The translations under genes were made by a program, and so were the position numbers. From contig JAJYVX010000001.1 of assembly GCA_021791795.1 (NCBI GenBank), forward strand, positions 30,360 through 72,425: DNA of 42,066 nucleotides, read 5' to 3'. The notes beneath the pieces are model-generated. The model saw only the letters and a list, made by a program, of their open reading frames with translations, did no database searches and was not told the origin of the DNA. The DNA is from Actinomycetes bacterium. GTDB taxonomy: Bacteria; Actinomycetota; Acidimicrobiia; Acidimicrobiales; Bog-793. Shown one piece after another: positions 9,293-18,381 of this stretch (positions are counted from its first letter, which is position 1; each line of letters begins with the position of its first letter).

Positions 9293-11244
9293 GCGCGATC
9301 TTCGATTCGTCGGTGGTCCTCGGGCTTCCCGAGGAGTCCCTCCTGGCTGCGTTCAACCGCTCAGGCGTGCTCGCTCCCTCCGACGTCCACGTCGCGAGGC
9401 GGCTCGGGCGACTCGCAGGCGAGACCGACGAGCTCGTGGCTCTGGCAGCAGCGTTCGCTGTGCGGGCGCCGCGCGTCGGTCATGTCCGCGTCGACCTCAC
9501 CTCGGTGCGCCAGACAGCCGAGGGCGAGGTGGAGGAGGACGAGGTCGACCTCGACGGGCTCCCCTGGCCCGACGCTCCGGCCTGGGTGGAACGCGTGGCG
9601 TCGAGTCCGCTCGTAGCCGTCGGTGAGGAGGCGACGGCAGCAGCGCCCCTGCGCCTCGTCGGCTCGGCCCTCTACCTCGACCGGTACTGGCGCGACGAAC
9701 GCGCGGTGGCGGCTGACCTGCTGGCGCGGGCACGGGGTCTGCGGGTCGCCGGCGCTGGCGTCGACGCCGGCGCCGCGAGCGGCGGGGGCTGGGTGGCGCG
9801 CTCGGCCAGGTCGGTCACAGAAGCGCTCTCCGGCGAGACCGACCCGGAGCAGCGCTGGGCGGTCGCCATGGCACTGCTCCGCGGCCTCGCCGTCATCGCC
9901 GGCGGACCGGGCACCGGCAAGACGACGACGGTCGCCAGGCTCATCGGGCTTCTCGCCGAGCAGGCCGAAGAGGCCGGCGGCGAGCTGCCGCTCGTCGCAC
10001 TGACCGCACCGACGGGCAAGGCGGCCAATCGCATGCAGGAGGCCGTGCGAGCCGCCGCGCGATCGGTTACCCCGAGCGGGGGGGCACAAGCGTTGCTCGA
10101 GAACCTCGAAGCCGCCACGGTGCATCGCCTGCTGCGGCAGCGGCCCGACAATGCGAGCCGTTTCCGCTACAACCGGTACAACCGGCTGCCCCACGACGTC
10201 GTCGTGATCGACGAGACGTCGATGCTCTCCTTGTGGCTCATGGCCCGGCTCGTCGAGGCGGTACGTCACGACGCCCGCCTCGTGCTCGTGGGCGACCCCG
10301 AACAGCTCGCCTCCGTTGAAGCAGGTGCCGTCCTCGGAGATGTGGTCGGCCCGGCATCCGGCCGTCTGCGCATGCACCCCCGGGCAAGGGTCGAGCTCGA
10401 GGAGGTGACGGGGGTCGGCCTCGATGTCGTCGACGTGCCTGAGCACGCGAGCGAGATCGGCGACAGCGTGGTCGTGCTCCGCACGAACCACCGCTTCCGT
10501 GGGGCCCTCGCGGAGCTCGCCGAGGCGGTGCGTTCCGGCGACGCCGACGCCGCCGTCTCCGTGCTCGGCGAGGGTGATGGAACCCTCGAGTGGCTGGCTT
10601 CCGATCTGGCCGAAGTTCCCGAGCCCGGGAGCGGCGTTCTCGAGCCCTTGCGTCTGCTCGCTTGTGATGCCGGACGGGACCTCTTCGTCGCCGCTCGGGC
10701 GGGCGACCGACCGGTCGTGCTCGAAGCGCTCTCCTCGTGGCGCATCCTCTGTGCTCACCGCCGCGGCCCGGCGGGCGTCTCGTCGTGGAACGCGAGGGTC
10801 GTCCAGTGGCTGGTTGACGAGATCGAGGGTTTCGCCGCTGACGGGGAGTGGTACGTCGGCCGGCCCGTCGTCGTCACGGCGAACGACTACAGCCTCCGCC
10901 TGTTCAACGGCGACACCGGGGTGATCGTCGCGCGGGAGGAAGGCGGCATCGCCGCCGCCTTCGACCGGGGGCTCGTCAGTCCCTCGCGGCTCTCGGATGT
11001 CGACACCGTCTACGCGATGACCGTGCACAAGGCGCAAGGCTCGGAGTTCGACCAGGTGGCTGTCGTGCTGCCACAGGCGACGTCCCGCATCCTCACCCGC
11101 GAGCTCCTCTACACGGCCGTGACCCGAGCCAAGCGACGTTTGGTCGTCGTCGGCGGCGAGGAGTCCGTCCGGGCGGCGGTGGCCCGGCCGATCGCACGTG
11201 CGTCCGGGCTGACGGCGCGCCTGTGGGGAGGCGTCGGCGTCTAG
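9289..11244 (+). CDS. recD: Exodeoxyribonuclease V subunit alpha (RecD)
   Basis: GTG start overlapping recB stop; VIAGGPGTGKTTTVARLIGLL, APTGKAANRMQEAV, VVIDETSMLSLWLMARLVEA, TVHKAQGSEFDQVAVVLP, LLYTAVTRAKRRLVVVG. Confidence 0.95.
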   Translation: MSAIFDSSVVLGLPEESLLAAFNRSGVLAPSDVHVARRLGRLAGETDELVALAAAFAVRAPRVGHVRVDLTSVRQTAEGEVEEDEVDLDGLPWPDAPAWVERVASSPLVAVGEEATAAAPLRLVGSALYLDRYWRDERAVAADLLARARGLRVAGAGVDAGAASGGGWVARSARSVTEALSGETDPEQRWAVAMALLRGLAVIAGGPGTGKTTTVARLIGLLAEQAEEAGGELPLVALTAPTGKAANRMQEAVRAAARSVTPSGGAQALLENLEAATVHRLLRQRPDNASRFRYNRYNRLPHDVVVIDETSMLSLWLMARLVEAVRHDARLVLVGDPEQLASVEAGAVLGDVVGPASGRLRMHPRARVELEEVTGVGLDVVDVPEHASEIGDSVVVLRTNHRFRGALAELAEAVRSGDADAAVSVLGEGDGTLEWLASDLAEVPEPGSGVLEPLRLLACDAGRDLFVAARAGDRPVVLEALSSWRILCAHRRGPAGVSSWNARVVQWLVDEIEGFAADGEWYVGRPVVVTANDYSLRLFNGDTGVIVAREEGGIAAAFDRGLVSPSRLSDVDTVYAMTVHKAQGSEFDQVAVVLPQATSRILTRELLYTAVTRAKRRLVVVGGEESVRAAVARPIARASGLTARLWGGVGV

Positions 11245-11320
11245 CCGCTAGGACTCAGCTTGGGTAGCATCCCGCCGCGCATGCAGGATCTTGACGCGGC
11301 TGTCCCGTGAGAGGTGTGTC

Positions 11321-11986
11321 ATGAAGATCGACGTCACCGAGATCTCCTACGTTCCCACCACCGGTGTGCAGGAGGTCCATGACACGCCCATCGTGCGCGC
11401 AACCGAAGCCTCGCTCGAAGGCTATGGCTCGCTTGTGGACGATCCCCACTCCTTCGAGATCGAGATCGTCCCGTGGCCCGCCCAGGGCTGGCGGCCGATC
11501 GACGACAACACGGGTGACCAGGGAGGCGTGACCGAGGGCATCTTCGAGTTCTCCTGGGAAGGCGAGACCCTGTTCGCCCGTAATAACGCCGTAGGTGACA
11601 GCTACCTCTTCGGGTGGAGCAACTGGCCGGAGCAGGTGGCATCGAGCGGCCTGTGCAAGCGGGAGCGCGCCCTCATCTGGCGGGCCAACTACCACCCTGA
11701 CGGTGGCCAACTGTTCTTCCCGCTCAGCGGAGAGCGCTTCGTCATACCGCTGGCTCTCCCCGGTGACGACGTGACCCCGGCCGACTTCGTCACCTTCTTC
11801 GGCGACGGCAGCAGAGGGCTCTACATACACCCGAGCATCTGGCACGGCGCTCTCGTCCCGCTCGACGACGAGGCCAGGTTCCTCGACCGGCAGGGACGGG
11901 TGCATGCCCGCGTGTCGGTGAACTTCCCGAAGGAGTTCGGCTGCTATCTCGGTTCCCCCATGCGGGCGCCGGGGACAGGCGACTAG
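11321..11986 (+). CDS. Ureidoglycolate lyase (AllA)-like cupin-fold protein
   Basis: MKIDVTEISYVPTTGVQEVHDTPIVRATEASLEGYGSLVDDPHSFEIEIVPWP...LYIHPSIWHGALVPL...ARVSVNFPKEFGCYLG. Confidence 0.65.
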   Translation: MKIDVTEISYVPTTGVQEVHDTPIVRATEASLEGYGSLVDDPHSFEIEIVPWPAQGWRPIDDNTGDQGGVTEGIFEFSWEGETLFARNNAVGDSYLFGWSNWPEQVASSGLCKRERALIWRANYHPDGGQLFFPLSGERFVIPLALPGDDVTPADFVTFFGDGSRGLYIHPSIWHGALVPLDDEARFLDRQGRVHARVSVNFPKEFGCYLGSPMRAPGTGD

Positions 11987-11992
11987 GCCGTC

Positions 11993-12229
11993 ATGCCGTC
12001 GGCTCTCGTGCCGGTCGTGCTCATCGTCGGCGTCCTCATCGTCCAGTTCCTCGTGCAGCTCGGACTGCGCAACCGCTTCGCCTACCAGTGCCCCAATTGC
12101 GGGAACGAGTTCAACCCGTCTCCGCTCTCCATGGTGATAGCCCCCCACCGCCTCGGCGGGCGCAAGTACACACGCTGCCCCGGGTGCGGGGTCCGAGCGT
12201 GGGCCCAGCCGGTGGCCAAGGCGCGCTGA
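11993..12229 (+). CDS. Small membrane-anchored zinc-ribbon protein
   Basis: 78 aa: MPSALVPVVLIVGVLIVQFLVQLGL (TM helix) then CPNCGNEF...CPGCGVRAW. Confidence 0.65.
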   Translation: MPSALVPVVLIVGVLIVQFLVQLGLRNRFAYQCPNCGNEFNPSPLSMVIAPHRLGGRKYTRCPGCGVRAWAQPVAKAR

Positions 12230-12360
12230 CCCGCCGGGCCGCTGGCCGGTCCGCCTGGCCGGTCCGCCTGGTCCGGCCGGGGCCGGGCGCCCGGATGAGT
12301 CTGCTCGCGCACGCACGCGTGGGGCTTAGGCGCCGGCGGCAGGCCGAATCGGAGAACCAC

Positions 12361-12408
12361 CCCGCGAACGGACCCCCCGACCTGGGCTTAGGGGGGTCCG
12401 TTCGCGGG
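12361..12408. repeat. Perfect 18-bp inverted repeat with 12-nt loop (hairpin)
   Basis: cccgcgaacggacccccc - gacctgggctta - ggggggtccgttcgcggg. Confidence 0.95.
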
Positions 12409-12410
12409 GC

Positions 12411-12550
12411 AGTTTGCACCTGACGCGATCAGGACCGAACGGACCCCCCGGCCCGGGACAAGAGAAGCGACTTCGCGGGCAGTTTGCACCTGACGCGATC
12501 AGGACCGAACGGACCCCCCGGCCCGGGACAAGAGAAGCGACTTCGCGGGC
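12411..12550. repeat. Perfect tandem duplication of a 70-bp unit
   Basis: agtttgcacctgacgcgatcaggaccgaacggaccccccggcccgggacaagagaagcgacttcgcgggc at 12411-12480 and 12481-12550; degenerate third start ggttggcacc follows. Confidence 0.97.
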
Positions 12551-12623
12551 GGTTGGCACCCCGACACGAGCACGACGGCACCGAGCAGGCTCAGCCGCGA
12601 CGCGAGAGGCGTGAGGCGATACG

Positions 12624-13865
12624 TTGAGCGCCGTGTCCAACGTGCTGGCGATGGTGCTGGCTGGGGGTGAGGGCAAGCGCCTCATGCCGCTCACGCTCGA
12701 CCGCGCCAAGCCGGCGGTCCCTTTCGCCGGGCAGTACCGCCTCGTCGACTTCGCTCTCTCCAACCTCGCAAACGGCGAGCTGCGCAAGATCGTCGTCCTC
12801 ACCCAGTACAAGAGCCACAGCCTCGACATCCACATATCCCGCACCTGGCGGATGTCGACGCTGCTCGGCAACTACGTCACGACCGTGCCCGCCCAGATGC
12901 GAAGAGGACGGCAGTGGTTCGCGGGCTCCGCCGACGCCGTCTTCCAGAACCTCAACATCGTCGGCGACGAGCGGCCGGACTACATCTTCGTCTTCGGCGC
13001 CGACCACATCTACCGGATGGACACTCGCCAGATGCTCGCCCAGCACGTCTCCTCGGGTGCAGCCGTGACGGTGGCAGGGATACCCGTGCCGACGGAGGAG
13101 GCGGGGAACTTCGGCGTGATAGACGTCGGCGAAGGGACGAAGATCCGCGGCTTCGTCGAGAAGCCGGGCAACACCCCAACCCTCGCGAACGACGACGGGA
13201 AGGTCATCGCCTCGATGGGCAACTACATCTTCTCGACCGAACCGCTCGTCGAAGCGCTGGCCGAGGACTCGCTCGACGAGACTTCCCGCCACGACATGGG
13301 AGGCGACGTGATCCCGGCGATGGTGGCCAACGGCACGGCGCACGTATACGACTTCAGCAAGAACGAGGTGCCCGGCGCGACCGAGCGCGACCGCGGTTAC
13401 TGGCGTGACGTGGGGAGCCTCGATGCGTACTACGCCGCCAGCATGGACCTCGTCTCGGTGCATCCCGTGTTCAACCTCTACAACGCGAGGTGGCCCATCT
13501 ACACGTCGCTTCCCGCGCACCTGCCTCCGGCGAAGTTCGTGTTCGAGGATCCCGGCCGCACCGGCCAGGCGGTCGACTCTCTCGTGAGCGCCGGCGTCAT
13601 CGTCGCGGGAGGGACAGTCCGTCGTTCGGTGCTCTCGCCCGGTGTGCTCGTCGAGCAGGGAGCCCTCGTCGAGGACTCGGTCGTCATGCACGACGTCGTG
13701 ATCGGCGCGGGCTCTGTCGTGCGTCGTGCCATCCTCGACAAGAACGTGGTGGTCGAGCCCGGCGCCAGGCTGGGCGAGGACCCGAAGACCGATCGGGACC
13801 GCTTCACGGTGTCCCAGGGCGGGGTAGTCGTGATCGGGAAGGGTGGCGAGGTCCCGGCCGAGTGA
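12624..13865 (+). CDS. glgC: Glucose-1-phosphate adenylyltransferase
   Basis: [68 protein letters not shown]...[14 protein letters not shown]-terminal hexapeptide-type region. TTG start. Confidence 0.95.
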   Translation: MSAVSNVLAMVLAGGEGKRLMPLTLDRAKPAVPFAGQYRLVDFALSNLANGELRKIVVLTQYKSHSLDIHISRTWRMSTLLGNYVTTVPAQMRRGRQWFAGSADAVFQNLNIVGDERPDYIFVFGADHIYRMDTRQMLAQHVSSGAAVTVAGIPVPTEEAGNFGVIDVGEGTKIRGFVEKPGNTPTLANDDGKVIASMGNYIFSTEPLVEALAEDSLDETSRHDMGGDVIPAMVANGTAHVYDFSKNEVPGATERDRGYWRDVGSLDAYYAASMDLVSVHPVFNLYNARWPIYTSLPAHLPPAKFVFEDPGRTGQAVDSLVSAGVIVAGGTVRRSVLSPGVLVEQGALVEDSVVMHDVVIGAGSVVRRAILDKNVVVEPGARLGEDPKTDRDRFTVSQGGVVVIGKGGEVPAE

Positions 13866-15022
13866 GGGTCGCCCTGCTCACCCGTGAGTTCCCGCCGGAG
13901 GTCTACGGAGGAGCCGGCGTACACGTCGAGCACCTGAGCGCCGAGCTGGCGTCGCTCGTCGAGCTCCACGTCCACTCCTTCGGCCCGGAGCGGGAGTCGC
14001 CGCTCGTGCGAGGGACCTACCCGTTCCCGAGCCCTTCGTTCCCGCCGGAGGCGAACCCGGCGCTCGCGGTCATGGACGTGGACATACGCATGGCGGCGGC
14101 CCTGGCGGGGGTCGACCTGGTGCACAGCCACACCTGGTACACGAACTTCGCCGGCCACGTGGCGAAGCTCCTCTACGACCGCCCCCACGTTGTCACCCTC
14201 CACAGCCTGGAGCCGCTCCGGCCGTGGAAGGCCGATCAGTTGGGAGGCGGCTACGCCCTCTCTTGTTTCTGCGAGAAGACCTCGGTCGAGGCGGCGGACG
14301 CGGTCGTGGCCGTGTCGAACGCCATGGCGGAGGACGCCCTCGCCGCCTACCCGGCCGTCGACCCGTCCCGGATCGAGGTGATCCACAACGGCATCGACCC
14401 GGACGTCTACCGCCCCGATCCGGGCACCGACGTGCTCGAGCGGCTCGGTATCGATCCAGCCCGCCCGATGGTCATGTGGATCGGCCGGGTCACGCCGCAG
14501 AAGGGCGTCGACCACCTCCTCGACATGGTGGCGCTGCTGCCGCGCGATCTCCAGTTCGTGTTGCTGGCGGGTGCGTCGGATACGGCGGGGTTTCGCTCCG
14601 AGATGGCGGCACGGGCCGCGGCGCTCGCGGCCGACCGCCCCGGGTTGCACTGGATCGAGACGATCTTCCCCCGCCTCGACGTCGTGCAGCTGCTCAGCCA
14701 TGCGTCCGTGTTCGTGTGCCCGTCTGTCTACGAGCCGTTCGGGCTCATCAACCTCGAAGCGATGGCGTGCGGGACACCTGTCGTGGCGACGGCCGTTGGA
14801 GGCATCCCCGAGATCGTCGTCGACGGCGAGACCGGTCTCCTCGTCCCTCTCCTCCCCGGCGAAACCCCTTCGTCGTCCCTCGCAGGATCAGTGCTCACCC
14901 TCGTCGGCGACGAGGATCTGGCGCGCCGCATGGGAGCAGCGGCCCGGGCGAGGGTGATCGAGCGCTTCACCTGGAGGGCGATCGCCGCGAGGACGGCTTC
15001 CCTCTACTCGAAGCTCGTCTGA
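13862..15022 (+). CDS. glgA: Glycogen synthase / GT4 glycosyltransferase
   Basis: GTG overlapping glgC stop; [32 protein letters not shown]...[44 protein letters not shown]...[34 protein letters not shown]. Confidence 0.93.
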   Translation: MRVALLTREFPPEVYGGAGVHVEHLSAELASLVELHVHSFGPERESPLVRGTYPFPSPSFPPEANPALAVMDVDIRMAAALAGVDLVHSHTWYTNFAGHVAKLLYDRPHVVTLHSLEPLRPWKADQLGGGYALSCFCEKTSVEAADAVVAVSNAMAEDALAAYPAVDPSRIEVIHNGIDPDVYRPDPGTDVLERLGIDPARPMVMWIGRVTPQKGVDHLLDMVALLPRDLQFVLLAGASDTAGFRSEMAARAAALAADRPGLHWIETIFPRLDVVQLLSHASVFVCPSVYEPFGLINLEAMACGTPVVATAVGGIPEIVVDGETGLLVPLLPGETPSSSLAGSVLTLVGDEDLARRMGAAARARVIERFTWRAIAARTASLYSKLV

Positions 15023-15635
15023 GCGCCGGACGAGTGGCCGGCTCGCTCCCGTCGGGAACGGCAGTGCCGGCCTCGGGCAGCGTCGGCGCATCAGTCGGGT
15101 ACAGGCCGGCGGCGAACCCGTAGACCTGGTCGCCTGCGCGGGGTATCTGGGCGAAACGGCGCGCCAGCTCCTGCACCTCGGCCCAGAACCGCCGCACTTC
15201 TTCCCGTGGGATCCTGGCGTGCACGAGAGTGCAGCGGAGGTCGTCGGCCGCGTGCGCCGGCGCCGCCTCAGCCGCCGCCTGGGCAAGGCCGTTCAAGGTG
15301 GCCACGGTCTTCCTGTCCTCGGGCCGGGTGAGCACACCGATGTAGAAGGTGCGGGCGATCCTGCCGTAGTACCGCTCATCGATCGCCCTCACCCGCCGCG
15401 TGCGGACCACGCGGACAAGGCCGGCCCGGACGAGGAAGTCCACGTGGTAGGCGACGCTGCTCTTCGGCCGGCCGACTGCGAGCGCCATCTCCGTCACCGA
15501 GGCTGCTCGCTCGAGCAGGAGCTCCAGCAAACTGGCGCGCAGTGGCTCGGCTACGGCCCGCAGCTGATCGGGCGCGGTTATGACGACCATTTCCTCGAGC
15601 TCGTAGTCCGGTACACGGCTATTGACCGACATCAT
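14967..15635 (-). CDS. ArsR-type winged-helix transcriptional regulator
   Basis: DQLRAVAEPLRASLLELLLERAASVTEMALAVGRPKSSVAYHVDFLVRAGLVRVVRTRRVRAIDERYYGR; 3' end overlaps glgA convergently by about 56 bp. Confidence 0.85.
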   Translation of the reverse strand: MMSVNSRVPDYELEEMVVITAPDQLRAVAEPLRASLLELLLERAASVTEMALAVGRPKSSVAYHVDFLVRAGLVRVVRTRRVRAIDERYYGRIARTFYIGVLTRPEDRKTVATLNGLAQAAAEAAPAHAADDLRCTLVHARIPREEVRRFWAEVQELARRFAQIPRAGDQVYGFAAGLYPTDAPTLPEAGTAVPDGSEPATRPALRRASSRGKPSSRRSPSR

Positions 15636-15667
15636 TCGATCGTTCTAGAATCCTCGATCATTCGATC
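15631..15667. promoter_or_regulatory. Candidate operator between divergent ArsR-like and dienelactone hydrolase genes
   Basis: Exact 11-bp direct repeat atcattcgatc at 15631-15641 and 15657-15667 flanking the palindrome ttctagaa (15643-15650). Confidence 0.55.
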
Positions 15668-15694
15668 ATACTCGTCTCGAAAGGAGTGTATGGC

Positions 15695-16285
15695 ATGGCC
15701 GAAGTGATCCTCTTCCACCACATAGAGGGGCTTACCGATGGGGTGAGAGGCCTCGCCGAGAGGTTTCGCGCCGGTGGGCACACCGTGCACACCCCCGACC
15801 TCTTCGACGGCGAGCTGCCGCCGACGATCGACGAGGGCATGGCTCTCGTGCGCTCCATCGACGACGCGGTTATGGAGGAACGGATCAACGGCGCGCTTGC
15901 CGGCGCCGGCAGCGAGATCGTCTACGCCGGTATCTCCTTCGGTGCCGGGACGGCGCAGCAGCTCGCCCAGACCCGCAGCGGCGCGCGTGGCGCGCTCCTC
16001 TACGAGGCCTGCATTCCCATCACGGGCGAGTGGGCGTTCGGGCCTTGGCCGGAGGGGCTTCCCGTACAGATCCACGGGATGGACCAGGATCCCTTCTTCG
16101 CCCTCGAGGGCGACCTCGACGCTGCGCGAGAACTGGTCGAGACGGTCGGGCCGGAGCTCGGCGAGCTGTTCGTGTACCCGGGCGACAAGCACCTCTTCAC
16201 CGACAGCTCGCTGCCCTCCTACGACGCCGGCGCCGCCGAGCTGGTCGTGCAACGCTCGCTCGAATTCCTCGACCGCTTGGGGTGA
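15695..16285 (+). CDS. Dienelactone hydrolase family protein
   Basis: MAEVILFHHIEGLTDGVRGLAERFRAGGHTVHTPDLFDG...IVYAGISFGAGTAQQLAQ...VQIHGMDQDPFF...LFVYPGDKHLFTD. Confidence 0.85.
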   Translation: MAEVILFHHIEGLTDGVRGLAERFRAGGHTVHTPDLFDGELPPTIDEGMALVRSIDDAVMEERINGALAGAGSEIVYAGISFGAGTAQQLAQTRSGARGALLYEACIPITGEWAFGPWPEGLPVQIHGMDQDPFFALEGDLDAARELVETVGPELGELFVYPGDKHLFTDSSLPSYDAGAAELVVQRSLEFLDRLG

Positions 16286-16330
16286 GGCGGTCCTGCCTGG
16301 ACCGCGGCTGTGCCGGCTCGACAGGATGCC

Positions 16331-16370
16331 GATGCGGGGACAGCCGATGCGGGGACAGCCGATGCGGCGG
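16331..16370. repeat. 15-bp tandem repeat in convergent intergenic region
   Basis: gatgcggggacagcc at 16331-16345 and 16346-16360, third partial copy at 16361. Confidence 0.9.
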
Positions 16371-16375
16371 GGCTG

Positions 16376-18373
16376 TCAGAGCCGCTCGGCGAGGGTGGTG
16401 TACACGCCGCCCAGGGACTGCCCCGAGCCCACTGCTGTGCAGGACATCGGCTGCCCGCACGAGACAGCCCTGAGGATCGAGCTGCCAGCCGGGTTGGGGC
16501 TCGCTGCAGGTGACCAGATCGTGCCGTTCCACCGTTCGACCAGGGTGAACGCCGTCGCCGTCGGCCCTTCGAAGTAGCCCACAGCCGAGCACGTCGATGG
16601 AGTGGGGCAGGACACCGAGGCCAGGCTGGTGTAGGTCGCTCCCTTCGGGTGGTGCGCGCGCTCGATCGACCATCTCGTGCCGTTCCACTGCTCGACGAGC
16701 ATGTGGCGAGCCGAGCCTACGGCCACGCACGACGTCGTCGTGGGGCAGGAGACCCCGGTGAGGACGGCGTCGCTCGAGAGATACGGCTTGGGGAAGGAGA
16801 CGAACCTCCAACTGGTGCCGTTCCATGACGCGGCCACGTTGCCTACCGCGACACAAGTCGACAGGGACGGGCAGGACACGGACCAGAGATCGTCTCGCGC
16901 ACGGCTTCCGTTCGGCTGGACTGTCCAGGACCCACCGTTCCAGTGCCCGACGAGCGAGCCGCCTTCAAAGGCGCCTACGGCGACGCACGACGAGGCCGAT
17001 GCGCAGGCGACGGCCTGCAGCCTTCCTCCTGCCTCGCGGGGGGTCGGCCGCACTGACCAACTCGCGCCGTTCCACTGTTCGACGAGTGAAGTGACGCCCG
17101 ACGCGCCGTAGTAGGAGCCGACGGCGATGCACTCGACGGCCGACGGGCACGAGATCCCGAACAGCTGGCTCGACTGGGGTCCGGTCACGTTCGGGGTCTT
17201 CTCTGCCGTCCACGAGCTTCCGCTCCACTGCTCGACCAGCGTGACATGGCCGGCGGGGAAGACCTTCTCCTGCCCGGCGGCGAAGCAGGAGTGGCCCGAG
17301 ACACACGAGATGCCTGCGAGGTCGTCTCCGGGGTTTGCCGTCGGCGACGCGGTGAGCGACCAGGAGGTGCCGTCCCAGTGTTCGATCAGCGTGCCGACCT
17401 CGTTCGCGTAGCCGACGGCGAAGCACGACGACCTGCTCGTACAGAAGACACCCTCGAAGTAGACGCTCGCCGACCCGAAGGCCACATTCGTCGGCTGGAC
17501 CTTCCAGTGGCGGCCGTCCCAGTGCTCGGCGAGAGTGACGCCAACGCCGTCGGTGTCGGTGTGGTAGCCGACAGCCGTGCAGGACGACGGCGAGAGGCAG
17601 GAGACCGCTTGCAGCGTGGGAGGCGCCCTGCCCGGTGGGTTGGCGCTCAGCTCCGTGGACCACTTTCGACCGTCCCAGTGCTCTGCCAGCGTCGAGCCGT
17701 TCGCGCGGCCGACTGCGATGCAGGAGGAGGGAGACGGGCAGGACACGGCGTTCAGCTCCCGCAAGACCGTCCGGCGCGGATGCGGGACGCGCTCGATCGA
17801 CCACCGCGCGCTGTTCCAGTGCTCCGCGAGGGGGAGCTCGTGGCGCGAGCCGGGCTGCACGTAGTAACCGACGGCGAAGCACGAGGACGCCGTCGGGCAG
17901 TCGATCCCGGACAGCTTGCTCGCCCCGGTCACACCCCGCGGGATCGGGCTCGTCTGCACCGACCAGGCGGTGCCGTCCCAGTGCTCGACGAGGGGCACCG
18001 TCACGCCCGAGGCACCCTTGTCCTGCCCCACTGCGAAACAGGAGGAGATGGACGGACACGACACGCCCCGGAACGTGCTCGCAGTGCTGCCCGCCGGGCT
18101 CGCCACCGGTTCGACGGTCCAGGCCGTCCCGCTCCAGACCTCGGACAGAGCGGCATCGGCGCCGGTCTCGGTGACGCCGTAGCCGACCGCCGTGCAAGAG
18201 GAAGCCGAGGCGCAGGAGACGGCGGTCAGATAGCTCGGCACGGGTCCCGTGGGATTCGGCGTCGGTTGGATGACAGGACCAGCGCCGGTGCCGACCAGTC
18301 CTCCGAGAGCGATCCCGACCACCGGAACCACTTGCTCACTGCCACGGGCGAAACATACAGCGGCAGTTCCCAC
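16376..18373 (-). CDS. Secreted repeat protein with 13 Cys-paired beta-propeller-like repeats
   Basis: 13 occurrences of an approximately 50-aa repeat of the form (A/G)VSCPSxSSCxAVGxxx...LVEHWDGTxWSVxPxPNP; hydrophobic N-terminus VVPVVGIALGGLVGTGAG; GTG start at 18373 inferred, 8 nt after the upstream stop. Confidence 0.75.
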   Translation of the reverse strand: MGTAAVCFARGSEQVVPVVGIALGGLVGTGAGPVIQPTPNPTGPVPSYLTAVSCASASSCTAVGYGVTETGADAALSEVWSGTAWTVEPVASPAGSTASTFRGVSCPSISSCFAVGQDKGASGVTVPLVEHWDGTAWSVQTSPIPRGVTGASKLSGIDCPTASSCFAVGYYVQPGSRHELPLAEHWNSARWSIERVPHPRRTVLRELNAVSCPSPSSCIAVGRANGSTLAEHWDGRKWSTELSANPPGRAPPTLQAVSCLSPSSCTAVGYHTDTDGVGVTLAEHWDGRHWKVQPTNVAFGSASVYFEGVFCTSRSSCFAVGYANEVGTLIEHWDGTSWSLTASPTANPGDDLAGISCVSGHSCFAAGQEKVFPAGHVTLVEQWSGSSWTAEKTPNVTGPQSSQLFGISCPSAVECIAVGSYYGASGVTSLVEQWNGASWSVRPTPREAGGRLQAVACASASSCVAVGAFEGGSLVGHWNGGSWTVQPNGSRARDDLWSVSCPSLSTCVAVGNVAASWNGTSWRFVSFPKPYLSSDAVLTGVSCPTTTSCVAVGSARHMLVEQWNGTRWSIERAHHPKGATYTSLASVSCPTPSTCSAVGYFEGPTATAFTLVERWNGTIWSPAASPNPAGSSILRAVSCGQPMSCTAVGSGQSLGGVYTTLAERL

Positions 18374-18381
18374 GCCAGGCC

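Noticed and set aside
9361-11037. 558-aa minus-strand ORF antisense to recD
   Set aside because: Shadow ORF; sense strand has all RecD helicase motifs.
12411-12550. Two 70-bp direct repeats as a CRISPR array
   Set aside because: The units are contiguous with no unique spacers; this is a tandem duplication.
13490-13861. Upstream part of the 510-aa ORF containing glgA
   Set aside because: Out-of-frame translation over glgC; GTG at 13862 overlapping the glgC stop is the plausible start.
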